Assembly: GCA_011800805.1 (NCBI GenBank)
Contig: MPNW01000362.1
Coordinates: 50,518-113,247 of the forward strand
Direction: 5' to 3'
Source of the DNA: Hirudo medicinalis
Taxonomy: Eukaryota > Annelida > Clitellata > Hirudinida > Hirudinidae
Length of the DNA: 62,730 bases
In this document: one piece after another, positions 11,922-29,868 of the stretch
Position numbering within the stretch: position 1 is the stretch's first letter
Layout: the number at the start of each line of letters is the position of its first letter
Notes under the pieces: model-generated
What the model was told of the DNA's origin: nothing
Seen by the model: only the letters and a program-made list of their open reading frames with translations
Databases searched by the model: none
Position numbers and translations under genes: made by a program

Positions 11922-14855
11922 TCAAGAGAAGTTAAGTGCATTAATGATGTTGAGAAGCTTCGATAAAATGACGGACATCTCATGGAGAACGCACGTTGTG
12001 AAGGAGTTATTGCGATCGGGGCACTGATTGACCTCACTTTCAAAAAAGTTTGTACAAATTTTAACGTAAACTTGGCTCCCTATGTGGGAGTTGTTCGATT
12101 GTAGAAACCTCGACATCGGATTCTCAACCAAATATTTTAGTCTATGGAGGGAAAGTCGTAAAGCATTTTCAATTGTCGATATCATTCTGTTGATCATTTT
12201 ATTCTTGCCAGAAGTTAGAGCTAAATCAGGTTTGAGGGAATCCTCAAACTTTTCCAGGGAAAATCTAACTTTCTGGAGAACTGCCGGTAAAGCTGTAAAA
12301 AAATAAAATTTGTCATTGAATGACATGTTCCCATTGTAGATTATCACCTTTAATGCCAGTTATTATTGGTTAATGAAGGAGATTGGAACAAATTTTGAAT
12401 AACCTGGAATGTGGTCCTTCACAACTGGATATTGGTGGAGCAAATGTTTGATGGCCCTTGATATCTCGCCCATGGTCTTCAGGAAAGATATTTGAAGTGG
12501 ACTGGTGGAAGAAACTGACATTAAAAGTGCTCCAAAAGCTCTGATAAGTTTGAGCTCATCACTTTCCTCAATAGACGAGAAGCCTTTTATAAATGGGATG
12601 CCAATTTCCTCCTCAAAAGTCAAACCTGGGAAGCCATCTGGAAAACATGCTTTTGAGTTTTTCATTCTCCTGATTTTTATGCTGACTGAGGCCTGGGATT
12701 TGGATATAATTAAACCATTAATTATTCACCTGAAGTTAGATTAATTACTTTTTTGGAAAATCTGTTTAAAATCACATTTGCAGTTGTAAAATAACTTACA
12801 TCAGCTTGTTATTAGCAAACAATACTCATTGAATTAAATACATACCTTATCCAAGGAAGTTCTGGCAAAACTCTCCAAAGACAAAGAAGTCATTAAATGA
12901 TCATTTCCATTGTCAGCTTCTAGATGATCAAGGTCTATGTACATCACTATTCTTTCTGCCCAAACTGATTTATAAGCCTGTTTGAATCAGAACTTGAAAT
13001 TACTAAAGTTGTGACTTAGCATGAAAACAGACCTTAGAAAAGCAAAATTGAGAAGTTGGTGGTCCATTGAAAATGATTTTGCTATCTCATACCTCAAAGA
13101 ACTCTGACATCCCGTGACCAATAGCATCCCAGGAAACAAAGGTGGTGGTGAAGACAGGTACCCAATTATATTCATTCACCATTGAAGAGAAGGAACTCAG
13201 GATTCTGACCAATCTTTTTGTGCCGAGCAAATTGTTCCTGCTCGCTCCGACGATTATGCTCAAGTCTGAAGTTGCATTTAGTTTTGCTCAATGTTTTACT
13301 CTTTAATTTCAACTTAATCTTAATGTATTTTAAATTTAATGTATTTTGGTTTCAGTTAATTCATTATTAACAGAAGATAAACCTGGTTCTCTGTGGCCCC
13401 GAAAGGACACCATGAGGTTTGATAATGTGGTGTTGCGAAGTGATGAGGTCACATCGAGCTCCCCAACCAAAGCTTTAATTTAATTTTGAATAGTCATCAC
13501 AACTGATTATTTATTTATGGATGATGCCAATGTGTTGAGCTGTGGCTTATTAATTGATTAGGTGACAGACCTCTGTGCATCTGTAGGTATGGCAAGATGT
13601 CCAAAATAATCTGACATTGAATAATCACAATTGGTATTTTTGGTACGTTCCATTTTAGTGGAGGAACCCTGTAGACCTCCTCTTAAAAAATTAAAGTTAA
13701 GAATTAGCTTGAGTTTTGGTTATTGTAGTCATATACAAGATCACATTAGGTAAAACTGAGACCTGAGGCTGCATATCCAGGTGTTGATGCATCCTTGTAC
13801 CACCAAAATGGTTTTTCAACGAAATGGCTATTATTTTGGTGGCAGTCTTTTATAGATTTTTCTTTGTAAAACAAAATAGCTTTGGCTCCAACAGCTTCAA
13901 AGAATGTGGCCTGCAATAATGCTGTACTTTTGTTTTCAAAGTTTTTCATGGTTAAAAATATAATCTTGTGACACTTGCAGAGGGTTTAAAGGGTTACATA
14001 TTATGATATAATAAAGTGAAATGATGTTATTTTCAAATAGTTGCTATTAAAGCAATTTAATATGAACATTCTAACTTTATTGAGTGAGGATGTGTCAAGT
14101 GGTGTCACAACAACTGCTCCTTTCACTAAACTGATGTTGAGATCCTCAAGCTTAGTTCTTTCCTCTATAAGAACAGCTCTCGCCTTTAATGTAACTCAAG
14201 TTATGGTGGTCTGCTTGAATATAATGGTCAAGCACAATTTTTTTTTATGTCCAACCTTAACATTTCCGTTGAACAAGTTAAAGAGTGTTGAACCCTTCAG
14301 TTGCTCTCTGCTGAGCATCTCATCATCGGAATAAAACTTGATTGAACTTTTTCTGTTGGGCTCGTATCTCGGAATCCTGACGAGATATTTGTAGATTGAG
14401 ATCTGATCGTTTTCCGACAGGTTAAATCTCTTTTTTATTTCATCTGTGGATTGGTCATTTAGTAAATGTGGTTTTCTGAAGAGATTAAACATTGCGCTAT
14501 ATTTGTAATTGGTTAGTTGTTTTACGAGATTAAAGGTTACAAACATCAAAAAGTCTGGAACATTATCCGGTTTTTTGCTGATTTCATAAAGTTCGTGTTT
14601 TCTGATTTGTTGGAGGCTTTCAATATCTGAATCGTAGTCGAGAGCGTCTTTCTCTTCGGCGTGAGTCCTAGAGGGACACAGTTCTTTTTCCACTGTCCTG
14701 AAGAATGCATAATATCCCACAAGTAGACCTGTTAGGAAAAAACAGCATAGCAGAGTTGCAAGTACTGCAAACTTCTTAACTGTTATAAGGCCGGCACTTG
14801 ACGATTTTGTTGTCTCGGTACCTCTGCGAACTTTATCATAGTTAGACATAATCAA
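11922..14855 (-). CDS. Transferrin receptor / glutamate carboxypeptidase II-like membrane protein, probably non-catalytic
   Basis: Nine exons: 14855-14256, 14183-14076, 13964-13763, 13681-13571, 13472-13383, 13265-13093, 12977-12846, 12692-12404 and 12292-11922. They total 2076 bases (691 aa) with consistent phases. A short cytosolic tail is followed by one membrane helix at about residues 29-51, so it is a type II protein. A protease-associated (PA) domain follows, with IIFLTMKNFENK, AVGAKAILFYKE and STPGYA, then an M28 peptidase-like domain and an alpha-helical C-terminal domain of the dimerisation type. Length and order match transferrin receptors and GCPII (about 750 aa). In the M28 core the usual HRD after GG/GA is replaced by ASRNN, and the paired acidic residues after SWDA are replaced by IG, so the zinc site is lost as in vertebrate transferrin receptors. 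It may be a receptor or scaffold; the ligand is unknown. It is divergent to STAT. Confidence 0.85.
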
Positions 14856-15963
14856 GAAATATTTAATTTCAATGGAATCTCTTCATAATTCCTGTATCAG
14901 GAGTCGACACGTTTATTGAAGACGTGCGTAGGTAGTACAGTAAAGGTGTGTTCAGCAGTTAAGTGCTTAGGGCTATTTTAGGAGATCCTGTTAGGTGTCC
15001 TTGCAGGTCTTAATCTTAGAAATGAAATGAGAGATCGTCTTAAAATGTTATTTGCTGTCTCAACTTAAGCCTACGGAGCTCCTACTATAATTATTTTTTT
15101 TATTAAACCTTAAATTTAATCAGGAGCGCTTGTCATAATTCTTTTAAAATGTTATTTCTCAGAGAGTTAGACTCACGTGCTAGCTTAATATATTCCTGAT
15201 ACACTCAGGTATAGATTGAAGGACATAATCTGCAGTCTTAGGTAAGAAGTGACCTTCCTACTCCTATCTGGTTGAGATAAGCGTACTGCTTCATTGACAA
15301 CTGCTATTGCATATAGCATTTACAAATTGGTAATTTCTTTTCTAAAAGTCCATTTGCCAGCTAAAAATGATTACATAATTAGTTCGAAATATGTTCAACT
15401 GCGTTTCAAGCTGAAAAAGATTTTAGAGCCGATGGTTTTATCTTTTTTCCAAATCATTCTCGATTGCAACAGCCTCCACGAGGACGCGGTTATGGTTTGG
15501 TTAAACAGTGGCAGTCAGATCACATGTCAGATGAGCTACTGTAAATGACAATATGTGATTTCTTTTCTAAGATAATTCATAATTAAGAAATGAGAACAAT
15601 ACTTGCGCTTACGCCACTCAAATCAAACTTTGTATCAATATCGTTACTTCCATTTACGATGGGAATTAATTTAATGTCTTTGCGCAAATGGCATACGGAT
15701 TGAGGCTTATCGACAGTTTAAAGCCTTCACATTATTATCTTCATTAAAATCACATCTATTAAAAAAAAGAATTTGTAGCTGACTCAACTAAGCGCTTGCC
15801 TTTAAGGTGTTTTTGTTTGAATATTTATCGTCTTGGGTAATATAAACTCTGAGCCGTAATTGTTCGGATTATTCCAAAATTCGCTTCTGAGGTTATATTT
15901 AAGGCTGAAGACGTTGTCAGCCGACGCTTTATCGAGTTATGCTTTGAAATTTTTTCGGGTCAA
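14856..15963. promoter_or_regulatory. Bidirectional promoter region between TfR-like gene and STAT
   Basis: About 1.1 kb separates the start codons of the divergent TfR-like (-) and STAT (+) genes. It has no convincing exon, so both promoters and 5' untranslated regions must lie here. No specific core element is clear enough to call. Confidence 0.45.
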
Positions 15964-18900
15964 ATGTCGCAGTGGCAGAAATTAACAAGTTTGTGCATAA
16001 AAAACAAATCGTTGCAAGATGCTGTTAACGAATTGTATATAACCAGTAGTTTCCCGTATAAGATACGTTCGAGATATGCGGCATGGATTGAAACAACAGA
16101 TTGGTAATTGATTAATTTTACTATTATGTGACTTCATTCATTCAACGGGTGTGTTAGTTACATACTGTTTTTAGGCAATCAATTGACTTAGACTCAGGAA
16201 ATGGGCAAAAACAGGTGGAAGAATTGTATGAGGATCTCTTGAATCAGATTGAAGTGACCATTAGAAACCTGAGTTCAAGTCCAGACTTCAACTTTGAAGC
16301 AAGTTTAGATCTTGCTTCATCCAGGGAAATGATGAGAGTTAGATTCGGTTTATTTTATTCAAGTGTCAATTGAGAATTTATGAAAACTGCTTCATTTTAT
16401 GTTGGTCACTCAGCAAAATTTTGATTCCAATCTGTATAAGTTTGTCACCGAACTGAAGAGATGCTTGGCAGAAGAAAGGAGCCTGCTTATTTGCAATGAG
16501 GATCCAGTAAGGGATTATTAGCTAGCGCATTGGCTACTAAATCATTTTGCCCACAAATAAATGTAATGCGATTTCTGTTTATCTAGGACGAGCTAAAAAG
16601 AAAGCCAAAAAAAGCTTTCTTGTTATGCTAAAGAGGACCTTGAAATGAAGCACAAATTGTCAGTTATAGACCATGAAATAACAGTAAGCAAAATCTTTAA
16701 TAATCAAAATCATTCTTTGACACTGTGTTCCGTGGCATCCACTCAATTTGGGGATTGGTAATTCACTTCAATTTACTTCTCAAAAGGCTGCTGAGAATGC
16801 TGTGATCCTGGCAGAGAAAGAGCAGGAACTATTTTCTGTGAAGTACAGAAGACTCACTGGTAAGTCTCATCACACCGAGCGGATAACGTTCAAATTAAAA
16901 GTTTCCTCGCACGTCACAATCCTCATCGATCGGATTTAACCTCACTCTAGAGAACATCGCGAGCGTCGAACACAAAATGACTTCGGCAGCTGCTCAGCAG
17001 AAGGAAGATTTGGCGAAGGAGAAGAAGTTTCTCGAAGAAGAAAGGGAGAAGCTGGCCTTCGAAAACCTCCAGAGGAGAAATGTCTCTCGAATCAAATACG
17101 AATTTACTTTCTTTTAAATAGCCGTCGTTAATACGAAGAATTGTTTTTATTACCTGCTATTTTTACAGAGTTATTCTCAAAGTTGGTTTTAACACAATGG
17201 TTTTATTCAGTAGTTGGTTATTCATGGTTGGTGCACTCGATTCATCAATGACGGCCTGTTAATAAATTTCGCGTGAAAATTCGCTGCGTCTGAGCGAACA
17301 ATTCCTCAGCATTTCTCAAACAATGAAGTGTCACTGTTATGTTATGTTAACGATATTTTTCCTTTTGTAAGCTATTGACATCCACCATTTGTAAAGTATT
17401 TATTGTTTACATCCTCAAGAGGATGGCAGATATGCACATTTCCCTGGCAACAAACCTCGCCTACATCCTCCAGGCCATTTGGTCCGAGGCCAAGAAGTAC
17501 AACTTGGAAGCTCGCCTGGATTCGGTGGGATTGGCTCAAGTGAAGAAAGGATCACTGGACCTCCTGGATAAACTGTGAGTGAATGGAGAGAGCTTTCTGT
17601 GTGTTCTGTTCGTCTCAAGGACCCATAAAAATGCACCAATCGATGGATGTCGTAAATTGCGCTCTAAGGTCGGGTTGGCGACCTCGATTCAAAAACATTG
17701 TTTTGAGTTCTTGACGTGCTCTAAAAAATTAAGTTAGGTTAACGTTTGCTCGTCTTTTTAATTAAAATTAATATCAGCTAGTGTTGTGTTGTAATATTTT
17801 CCTCGACATATCTATATTTGTCAATGATATTGACATCAGAAACCATGTGATAAAACACCATGCCTGGAATTATAATAATATTGCACCATTTAATAAATTA
17901 AATCAAATCAAATACTACAATATTGATCATTCATTTCAACCACGACAAAACATCACACCTGGATTTTTCACTCCCAAAGATTCGAGCAGGGGGGTCACCA
18001 CCTCTACAGGATGATGCAGCAGGTGGATGCTGCATTGAACCTCTACAAGAAGGTCAACTACACGGAAGACAAGAAGAGGAAGCAGATGGAAATGGTCCTC
18101 AAGGAGCTGACTTTTGACTACCTGCCCATGTTCTTGCAGAGGTATGCAGGCTAAGAGCTGTTTCGAATGACGGTCGTTCGATCGATCGACTTGCTTTTGA
18201 ACGAGAGTCGAATCTGAATGAGCATCGATGTCAGAAATATCGAAAAGCTCGTTCAGGATCTTTTTCAATGAAATGCAATGGTCTTAATTCTTGAGATGTT
18301 AATTTACAGGTTGCTTGTAAAAAATAACTTTTTTAAATAACCACGGACTTTCTTTCGAACGGTCGTCTGCCAACTTCCCGCTGTTTGCAGGGCCTTCATC
18401 TTCGAGCAAATGACTTGGAAGGAGAGAATAATAAGGTTCAGTAACAGCAGGAGTAACACGTTCAACCTTTGTGCCCGGTCAGTGGTTTTCTTGAGGTTTT
18501 CATTTGTTGAATAATAATAATTATTATTATTTATTATTTAATTTATATATTAATTATATTAATAATATAATTATTATTAATTTATTATTTCATCAATTAA
18601 TAAAATGTATTTGTTTCTGAGCATTACATCTCTTGTAATCCCAAACCCAATATTAAACCAGACCTCCACTTTGGCTTTTAATTTCTTGTGATTTAAACGT
18701 TCTTGTTGTAAAACTTGCAAAACAATTGCAGAAAAACTATTCTTGATTTTTTTCAAATAAAAGACTTTTGGGAGGGAAGGCACTGGGACTGAACTTCACC
18801 AAGCCAAAGGTCAAGGTTGCCCTTTTCCATGAGAAGGACATACCACCTGGAGATGTGTACACACCCGGATTTTGTGAAATTTCAAATGGAGATGAAAAGG

Positions 18901-21900
18901 TTGAAAATGACGGCTTTGTTGCACAAAAAACTTATTTAAAAAAATAAATAATGATTCACAAGCAACATGGCTCCACAGAGTGCCACAACATCACAGAATT
19001 AAACTTTAAAAGAAAATATTCTTCATTGAAGCATTTTCAGATGTATTTATTAGAATTCTATTTCAGGTTTTCGTGCTGCACCACTCGACCAATGCCTGCG
19101 TGGTTCAGTTTCTGAGCATTCAACTCAAGAACCTCAAGAAGCCTGAAAGGGTGAAGGTCGAGGACCTGAGCGAGCACAAGTTTGCCTTCGTCTTCTACAC
19201 CTCCATCAACGTCTGCAACAAGTTCTTTCCTGTCAAGGTACGATTTTGGAGTGGCTTTTATGAATGGTCTTATTATTATTGTTATTATTATTATTATTAT
19301 TATTGTCATCATTATTATTATTATTATTATTGCTATTATTATTGCTATTATTATCATTAATTTTAATATTATTATTGCTATTATTATTATTATGTTGGTC
19401 TTGGAATAGCTGTAATGGTGTGTTAAATTTAATAGATTAATTAATTATTAATAACTTTATTAAATCATCTGTCAATCGTTTGAGAATCCACTCTCTCCAT
19501 TTTTTTTATTTCCGTCTCTGCGCGTAAAGCCGAGATTTTGCCATCGCTTCGTTCTTCTTCCCTCAGCTCGTCTCACCGCCGTTCATCCTGATCACTCACT
19601 CGTCGCAAGAGATTTACGCCCGAGGGAGCCTCCTGTGGGACGCTGCCTTCTCTGAAGAGGTCTGTGGTTATCTGTGCTCAGTTGTGGTCGAAGTTGCTCG
19701 AGATTGAATGCAGAGCTTCTCGAGATGACTCGCGAGACTCGGGTCGAGCGGCAAAGCTGGTTTGATGCGATATGTCTCGGTCGTTTTGCAATAATAATGA
19801 TAATAATAATAATTAATTTATAATGCGCCATTTGCATAGCATCAGAGGCAATATTGCAGAGAATGAAGAGTTATCTACGAATGTCTATATTTTAGAGTTA
19901 CGTCTTATCCTGTTTGGTCGTTCACAATTAACAGTAATGAAACTGATTACATCAGTGAGGCATATATTCCCCTTTTGCTAATTGCCTCGTGCTTTAGACG
20001 ATTGCGTGCTCGTAACGGAGACTTGCGACCGGTTAGCCAATGTTTTCGGTCGTTTTTCGTCTGCAGATCAGAGTTCCATTTGCTTATCGCGAGACCGTCT
20101 TGTGGTCGGAACTGGCAAACGTATTGAACTACTTGTTCTACTACGCCACTGACAGACAACTCCTCAGTGAACACCTCCATTATCTGGCACAAATATTCTT
20201 CAGTGAGTTGATATTCTCTGCTTTGAGATGTACTTAAAAGTAAAAAGATGTGTATGTAAAAAGAGTGGCACTGTTCTGACCATTGACTAACAAATGCCAT
20301 CTTATTGTTGTATTTGCATTTGTATTTGAGTTTTTATTTGTGTTTGTATTTGTGTTTGTGTTTATGTTTGTATCAATTGTCAGCCTCTCGAATGAATTTG
20401 ATGTTTCTTTGCACAGGAGATGATAAAACGACAGACTTCAGTCTGAAGGAGATATCTGAGAAGCAGTTCATTAAGGTTGTTGCTTGTCACATCCATGGAT
20501 GTTAATGGCATTCACTCCAATTAGCATTATAAAATTAATTATTACCAATATGGCAAGTAATATTATTAATAAAATTATAATTATTAAGACAAGTAATATT
20601 ATTATTACTATTATTATGCCAAGACGCATAATTGTCAACTTATAGCCAAATTAGGCTGAATAAACAAAAATTTCACGTTTTGTTGAAAACATGTTTCCAG
20701 AACAAGCTGCAGCAGAGAGATTTTAGCCTATGGAAATGGTTCGTGGCTTGTCTGAACCTAGTGGTGACCTACGTAAAGATCGAGTGGCAGAATGGGTGAG
20801 CTACTCTCTGCTATCTTTACTAAGAGCTCAGAAAAAAATTTCAAATGCCTAAAATTCTACAAAAAAAAAAAGATCTTTGAACACAATCCCTTCGTGCCGT
20901 GTCTTCTTGTGCGATTTATTTCCAATTTCTCCTGACTCAGGTGGATCTACGGGTTCATTTCCAAAGACGAAGTGAAGAGGAAGTTGCTCTGCGACGACAT
21001 TCCCTGCGGGACCTTCCTGCTCAGATTCAGCGAGACGACCATCGAGAACTCGAACAAGTCCGACCTGTGCGGGCATCTGACCATGGCCGTCCTGGAAAAC
21101 GACCCGTTGACCAGTCGGCTTTCATTCTAAATGCTCGATTTTTTGGCTATGACTGTGGTTATATTTAATGTAATACATTTAATGTGTCTTCAAGGATTTA
21201 TTTATTTTATTTAACTGCTGATGTCGCTAGGCTGAAGACTTATTTCAAGCAAACTATTTTAATATTCTTATTTCCTCTAAATAATCTCTAGCAAATTTAT
21301 CACCTAATTGTCATTAAGTAATTAGTCATTTAAATAATAATTAATAATAAAATTACAATATTCAATAAATTACATGCTTGGTTCTAAAATCTTTTTGACA
21401 CAAACTACCACCAGAGAAAAGAAAGTTGTTCCACGTTCGACAGTATCTAACCCAGCCAGATTTCCTGAGGAACGAAAGAACAGGAAAGCATCGACTGGCC
21501 AACATCCTCAAAGCCTTCAGGATTGCGGACGAAAAAAACCCCGAGGTCAAGAGGCCGCTGCTGCAACACTTGTGGCCCTACATGGACAAAACCTTCGAGC
21601 AGGTCTTTGGGCCGAGGAGCACCCCAAAAGGTTTGATTTTTTTAATTTTTTGTAAATTGAAGTGATCAGACACGACAATGGAACGCTGGCTTTGCTTCGA
21701 CAGGAAGTGAAGACGGTTACGAGAAGACCGAGTTCGTCATCGAAATAATTTTGTCCTCTTCGTGAGTGAAAGTCAAAATTTGATCTGTTCATTTTGTGGA
21801 AAAAACTATCTTGAGCATTTTAATTTTGGAAATCTTAAATTGCAAGAATATCGCTCGAACTGCTTTTTGTAAGTTCCTGTGCATTGTAAGAGCGTAATAT

Positions 21901-22769
21901 GGTGTGTATTGTTAAGCTATGTATTGTATATTGAAAATGTCCTAGCAATGCATCTTGTAGCTGTTTTTCATCCAGTGAACCAACAACCAATTTGTAAAGC
22001 CAAAAATATTGAATCTTAAAGATCAGATCAAATGTTCTTAAAAGTTGCCTTATTTTAAGACTTTCAAGAGAAATTCTTAGTCCTTTTATTTTCAAAAGGG
22101 ACTCCTCTGGCCAACAAAGTAATATGGAAATTGGAGAATCTGACAAGGTAACATCTGCAATCTCTCCAGCAGGATTTGATGCAATGTCACCAATGTCACC
22201 TGGATCATTCCTTCATGAAGTTGAAAAGCTGGGCAGGCCAATAGCCACCATCACCCCTCAGGTGCATGTTGAGGAATGGTGTTTGGGTTCAGTGATTTAA
22301 AACATAAAAGAAAGATTACTAATAATTGCCCATTGACTTCTAGGATGGTCTGGATTTTGCAACCAAACTTCATTGATTTTTTTATAAAATGTTTTCTTCA
22401 TCCATTCATAAATACATTATTTCTGGCACATCTGCAAGTGTCCCCCACTAGGCTCCTTATGCACAACTTTAGGCTTGTGAATTATTAATTTATGCTAATT
22501 AAACTTTCCAGGCCCAGTCAAATGAAGGCAACATATTCCTTCTGAATCCTCCCACTAACATGGACACACAGCCAGGCGAAGGTTTCCAGGAAATGGCACA
22601 AGCACCTCTGCCTCTCCAGGACCAACTCCAGCCCGGTCCGTCGGGCCTAAATCCAAACCTGGGTTCCTTCTCTCTCATGGACATGGTATTGGACAGCCCA
22701 TCATCACAAGACGTCCAGTGGAACTCGTCGATTGAAAATCAACTAGCAAATACTCTCGACATAAACTGA
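15964..22769 (+). CDS. STAT: STAT transcription factor
   Basis: Twenty exons: 15964-16103, 16175-16337, 16414-16506, 16587-16683, 16787-16859, 16951-17081, 17420-17574, 17980-18141, 18391-18477, 18764-18899, 19067-19237, 19567-19659, 20067-20202, 20417-20475, 20701-20795, 20941-21113, 21415-21630, 21704-21761, 22099-22261 and 22512-22769. Allowing for one base too many in exon 4, the product is 885 aa. In order: N-terminal interaction domain (MSQWQKLTSLCIKNKSLQ), coiled coil, DNA-binding domain (LLGGKALGLNFTKPKVKVA), linker, SH2 domain from about residue 597 (GWIYGFIS, then phosphotyrosine-binding Arg in GTFLLRFSE), the activating tyrosine at about residue 732 in GYEKTE, and a tail with a PMSP serine motif near 777-780. 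These are the hallmarks of a JAK-activated STAT that dimerises through SH2-phosphotyrosine and moves to the nucleus. The last exon runs on as a Pro/Gln/Ser/Leu-rich transactivation-type tail. Exon 4 carries an apparent frameshift in an A7 run. Confidence 0.95.
16607..16613 (+). other. STAT: Apparent one-base frameshift in STAT exon 4 (A7 run)
   Basis: Read in phase from its acceptor at 16587, exon 4 hits TAA after 14 codons. Removing one A from the seven-A run restores a continuous coiled-coil frame of 32 codons that ends in phase with exon 5. It is either a homopolymer sequencing error or an allelic break. All other STAT exons are intact and in phase. Confidence 0.75.
19265..19395. repeat. 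(ATT)n microsatellite in STAT intron 11
   Basis: Imperfect ATT/GTT trinucleotide array of about 130 bases inside an intron. Similar but shorter arrays lie at 18509-18600 in intron 9. Confidence 0.9.
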
Positions 22770-22926
22770 GCACACAAAAACCATCATGTTTTTGGATTCA
22801 GAAGAAATTGATTGTGATTGTGCTTCTTGTTTTGAGAAGTTTATTGTCAATAATGAATGCATAAATTGAGGGACATTACATTTCTTCTGAGGAATTAGAT
22901 TGACAGAGGTTCGAGATGTTTTCAAA

Positions 22927-24562
22927 TTAGAATGACCACCTCTGAATCACTCCTACTTTTCCATGAACAGTGAACCTCCCTCCAATTGGTTTTGTTTCCT
23001 GGAGTTTCACATTGACAGGTGGTGGGATTGGCCTTATTTTCCTACCATGGTATCCAGTTTTTCTATGCCAGAGACCACTCCTGGGCCTTATGCCAGCCAG
23101 CCTCTTAGCGCCTGCTTTTCCATAGTGTTTTCTGCGAAATGAAGGCACAGTTATTATGGCAAAATATCATTTCTTAAATATTCTAAAAAATGAAAACTCT
23201 TAAATAAAAGCTCATACATTCCACCCTTTCCAAATATTTATTCAACTGTTACCCTGAGCACAAACCAACTAACTTGTTGTGTTCGGTGTTGGAAACCCTG
23301 CCAACAGTTGCCTGGCACTTGCTGGAGAGGATTATTTCCCTCTTTGATGGCATCCTCAACACGCAGAGATCCTCACCATCCTCATCCTTGAACCTCCTGA
23401 CCAGGGGAATGCTCACCCCAGCCGACTTTGCCAAAGCGGCTCCTTCTCCTGGTCTTTTCTCAACGCAGCATACCATTGTACCGATGGGCAGAGAGCCGAG
23501 GGGATGAGAGTTGCCCAAAGTCGGACGAACTGAAATATAAGAACGACACCATTGATAAATGAGTTTTGCTGATGAGCAAATTTGTAGACACAAACTTGGG
23601 TTCTTTGCGATCTCATTTGTTGAGATAACCAAATCCCCGACTTTCATGTTCTCTGTAGCCATTATGTACCTTTTGTGCTCATTGCTAACCACCATCGCTA
23701 TGAAGCCAGTCCTGTTCTGGTCTGGCTTTATTTCATAAATCTTTAAAATAGAACATGATTTCTGGTGAATATTTATGGGTTTACAGCTTAAAGAATGATA
23801 ATTGATATGATTATTAATTGTGTTTGACCTTTGATGGAAATGGTTAAAGGCTTTGTTACCTTCTCAGTTAGGGACTGTTCATTGTCTTTGATGAGTTTAG
23901 GGTTTGCCCTGTTATGGTCAATCATAAAGAATACTTTCTTGAGACCACCTGCTCTCTTGTGGTTCCATATCCTACCTGGAAGTTTGGCAACTCAAAGTCA
24001 GAATATTATGCAAAAGAACAGTCTTAACCTAAGGTAAAAGTGTTGGGTGAATCACTGATTCAAGAATCAAAGACACAAAAAAAATCAAAAGCAAAAATTC
24101 AAAATGGTTCTGTATACAATACAAAACTTTCAGGTAAAATGTTTTCATTGTTGGGAGTATATCACTCTGAAATTTGTCATGCATTCATTCAGAGAACTTT
24201 ATTTTATTTTAGTTTATTGAAGCATCCATTTACCATTCGGTCCTCTGCCACCAGTAGAAGGAAACGGCAAGGGATCCGTGGTGTACTCGTACAATTCGTG
24301 CATGGGCTTTCTTTCGACCCATCTCTTGTTCTTAGAGCTGGGAAGTCTGGAGGGTGGATGCCTTCTGCTATCAAGTTTTCTGCTCAACTCGCTGGTCAGC
24401 GAAAACAATCTGAAGAAGATATATGTTTGGGATGCTAATAGCTCGACAAAATGTTTTTCGATAAAACTGCACAAAACGTAACCTTGTAGGCACGAATCCA
24501 CATTCTGTAGCATTAATCGATAACTTTGCTAAGCAAGCCGTTAACTGAAATGTCTTAATCAT
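22927..24562 (-). CDS. MRPL2: Mitochondrial large ribosomal subunit protein uL2m
   Basis: Six exons: 24562-24483, 24409-24234, 23975-23860, 23740-23596, 23529-23253 and 23131-22927. They total 999 bases (332 aa), all in phase. The N-terminus is basic and hydroxylated, like a mitochondrial targeting peptide. The uL2 core follows: [20 protein letters not shown] corresponds to the conserved RNA-binding GR..RHxGGGHK segment, with [21 protein letters not shown] and [15 protein letters not shown] after it, then the C-terminal [20 protein letters not shown]. uL2 supports the peptidyl transferase centre of the ribosome. The gene is convergent with STAT (157 bases between stops) and divergent from RPN2. 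TTTATT at 22840-22845 would be its polyadenylation signal, inside the STAT 3' region. Confidence 0.95.
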
Positions 24563-25158
24563 GACCTAGCTTTACAATATATTGAAGTTAAAGTATCCTC
24601 CAAAAAGGAATTTATTTTCAGTCCGACATGCAAACCTATCAAGGTCCCGACGATAATACAAATTACTATACGAATGTAAACATAACCTTAGCAGAATAAT
24701 AGGCTGCAACTAGCAAACTACCTTTCTTTGATTGTTAATATGTATATTTTACAAATTAAATGCTTATTTTAAAATTAATTACTATCTTGATTTTGAGATA
24801 TACGAATATGTACAATTCCCTAGAAAATAAAAAAAAGGATTGGCTTTTGAAGTATTTTGTTGATTACCTGAAACTACAATTCAAAATAATTTTTAAAAAA
24901 GCTTTTTTTAGACAATATAAACAAATATAATTAGTTTGTTGCTTGTTTCAATTTATCACAACTTAAAAACATGTTCATCACATTGGTTTTTTATTAATTT
25001 AATAAAAAATAATTAAACTATGGAACTTATTAGTTAAATTAGTTTTATAATTTTTTTATGAAAAAAATCCTAAATCGCTACATATATGATTATTAAACTA
25101 TTTATATGCGTGGCTTTTATTATCGGAAGTGAGGTGTCTCCCATTTTGAAGAGAGAGC
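24563..25158. promoter_or_regulatory. Bidirectional promoter region between MRPL2 and RPN2
   Basis: Very AT-rich spacer of about 600 bases between two divergent housekeeping start codons. No exon is seen. Promoters of both genes must lie here; no specific motif is called. Confidence 0.5.

Positions 25159-29868
<4,710 letters not shown>

Noticed and set aside
22099..22147. STAT exon ending at GACAAG|gtaaca, with a separate exon after the cag at 22172
   Set aside because: The downstream piece is then out of phase and hits TAG; reading straight through to 22261 stays in frame and contains the PMSP motif.
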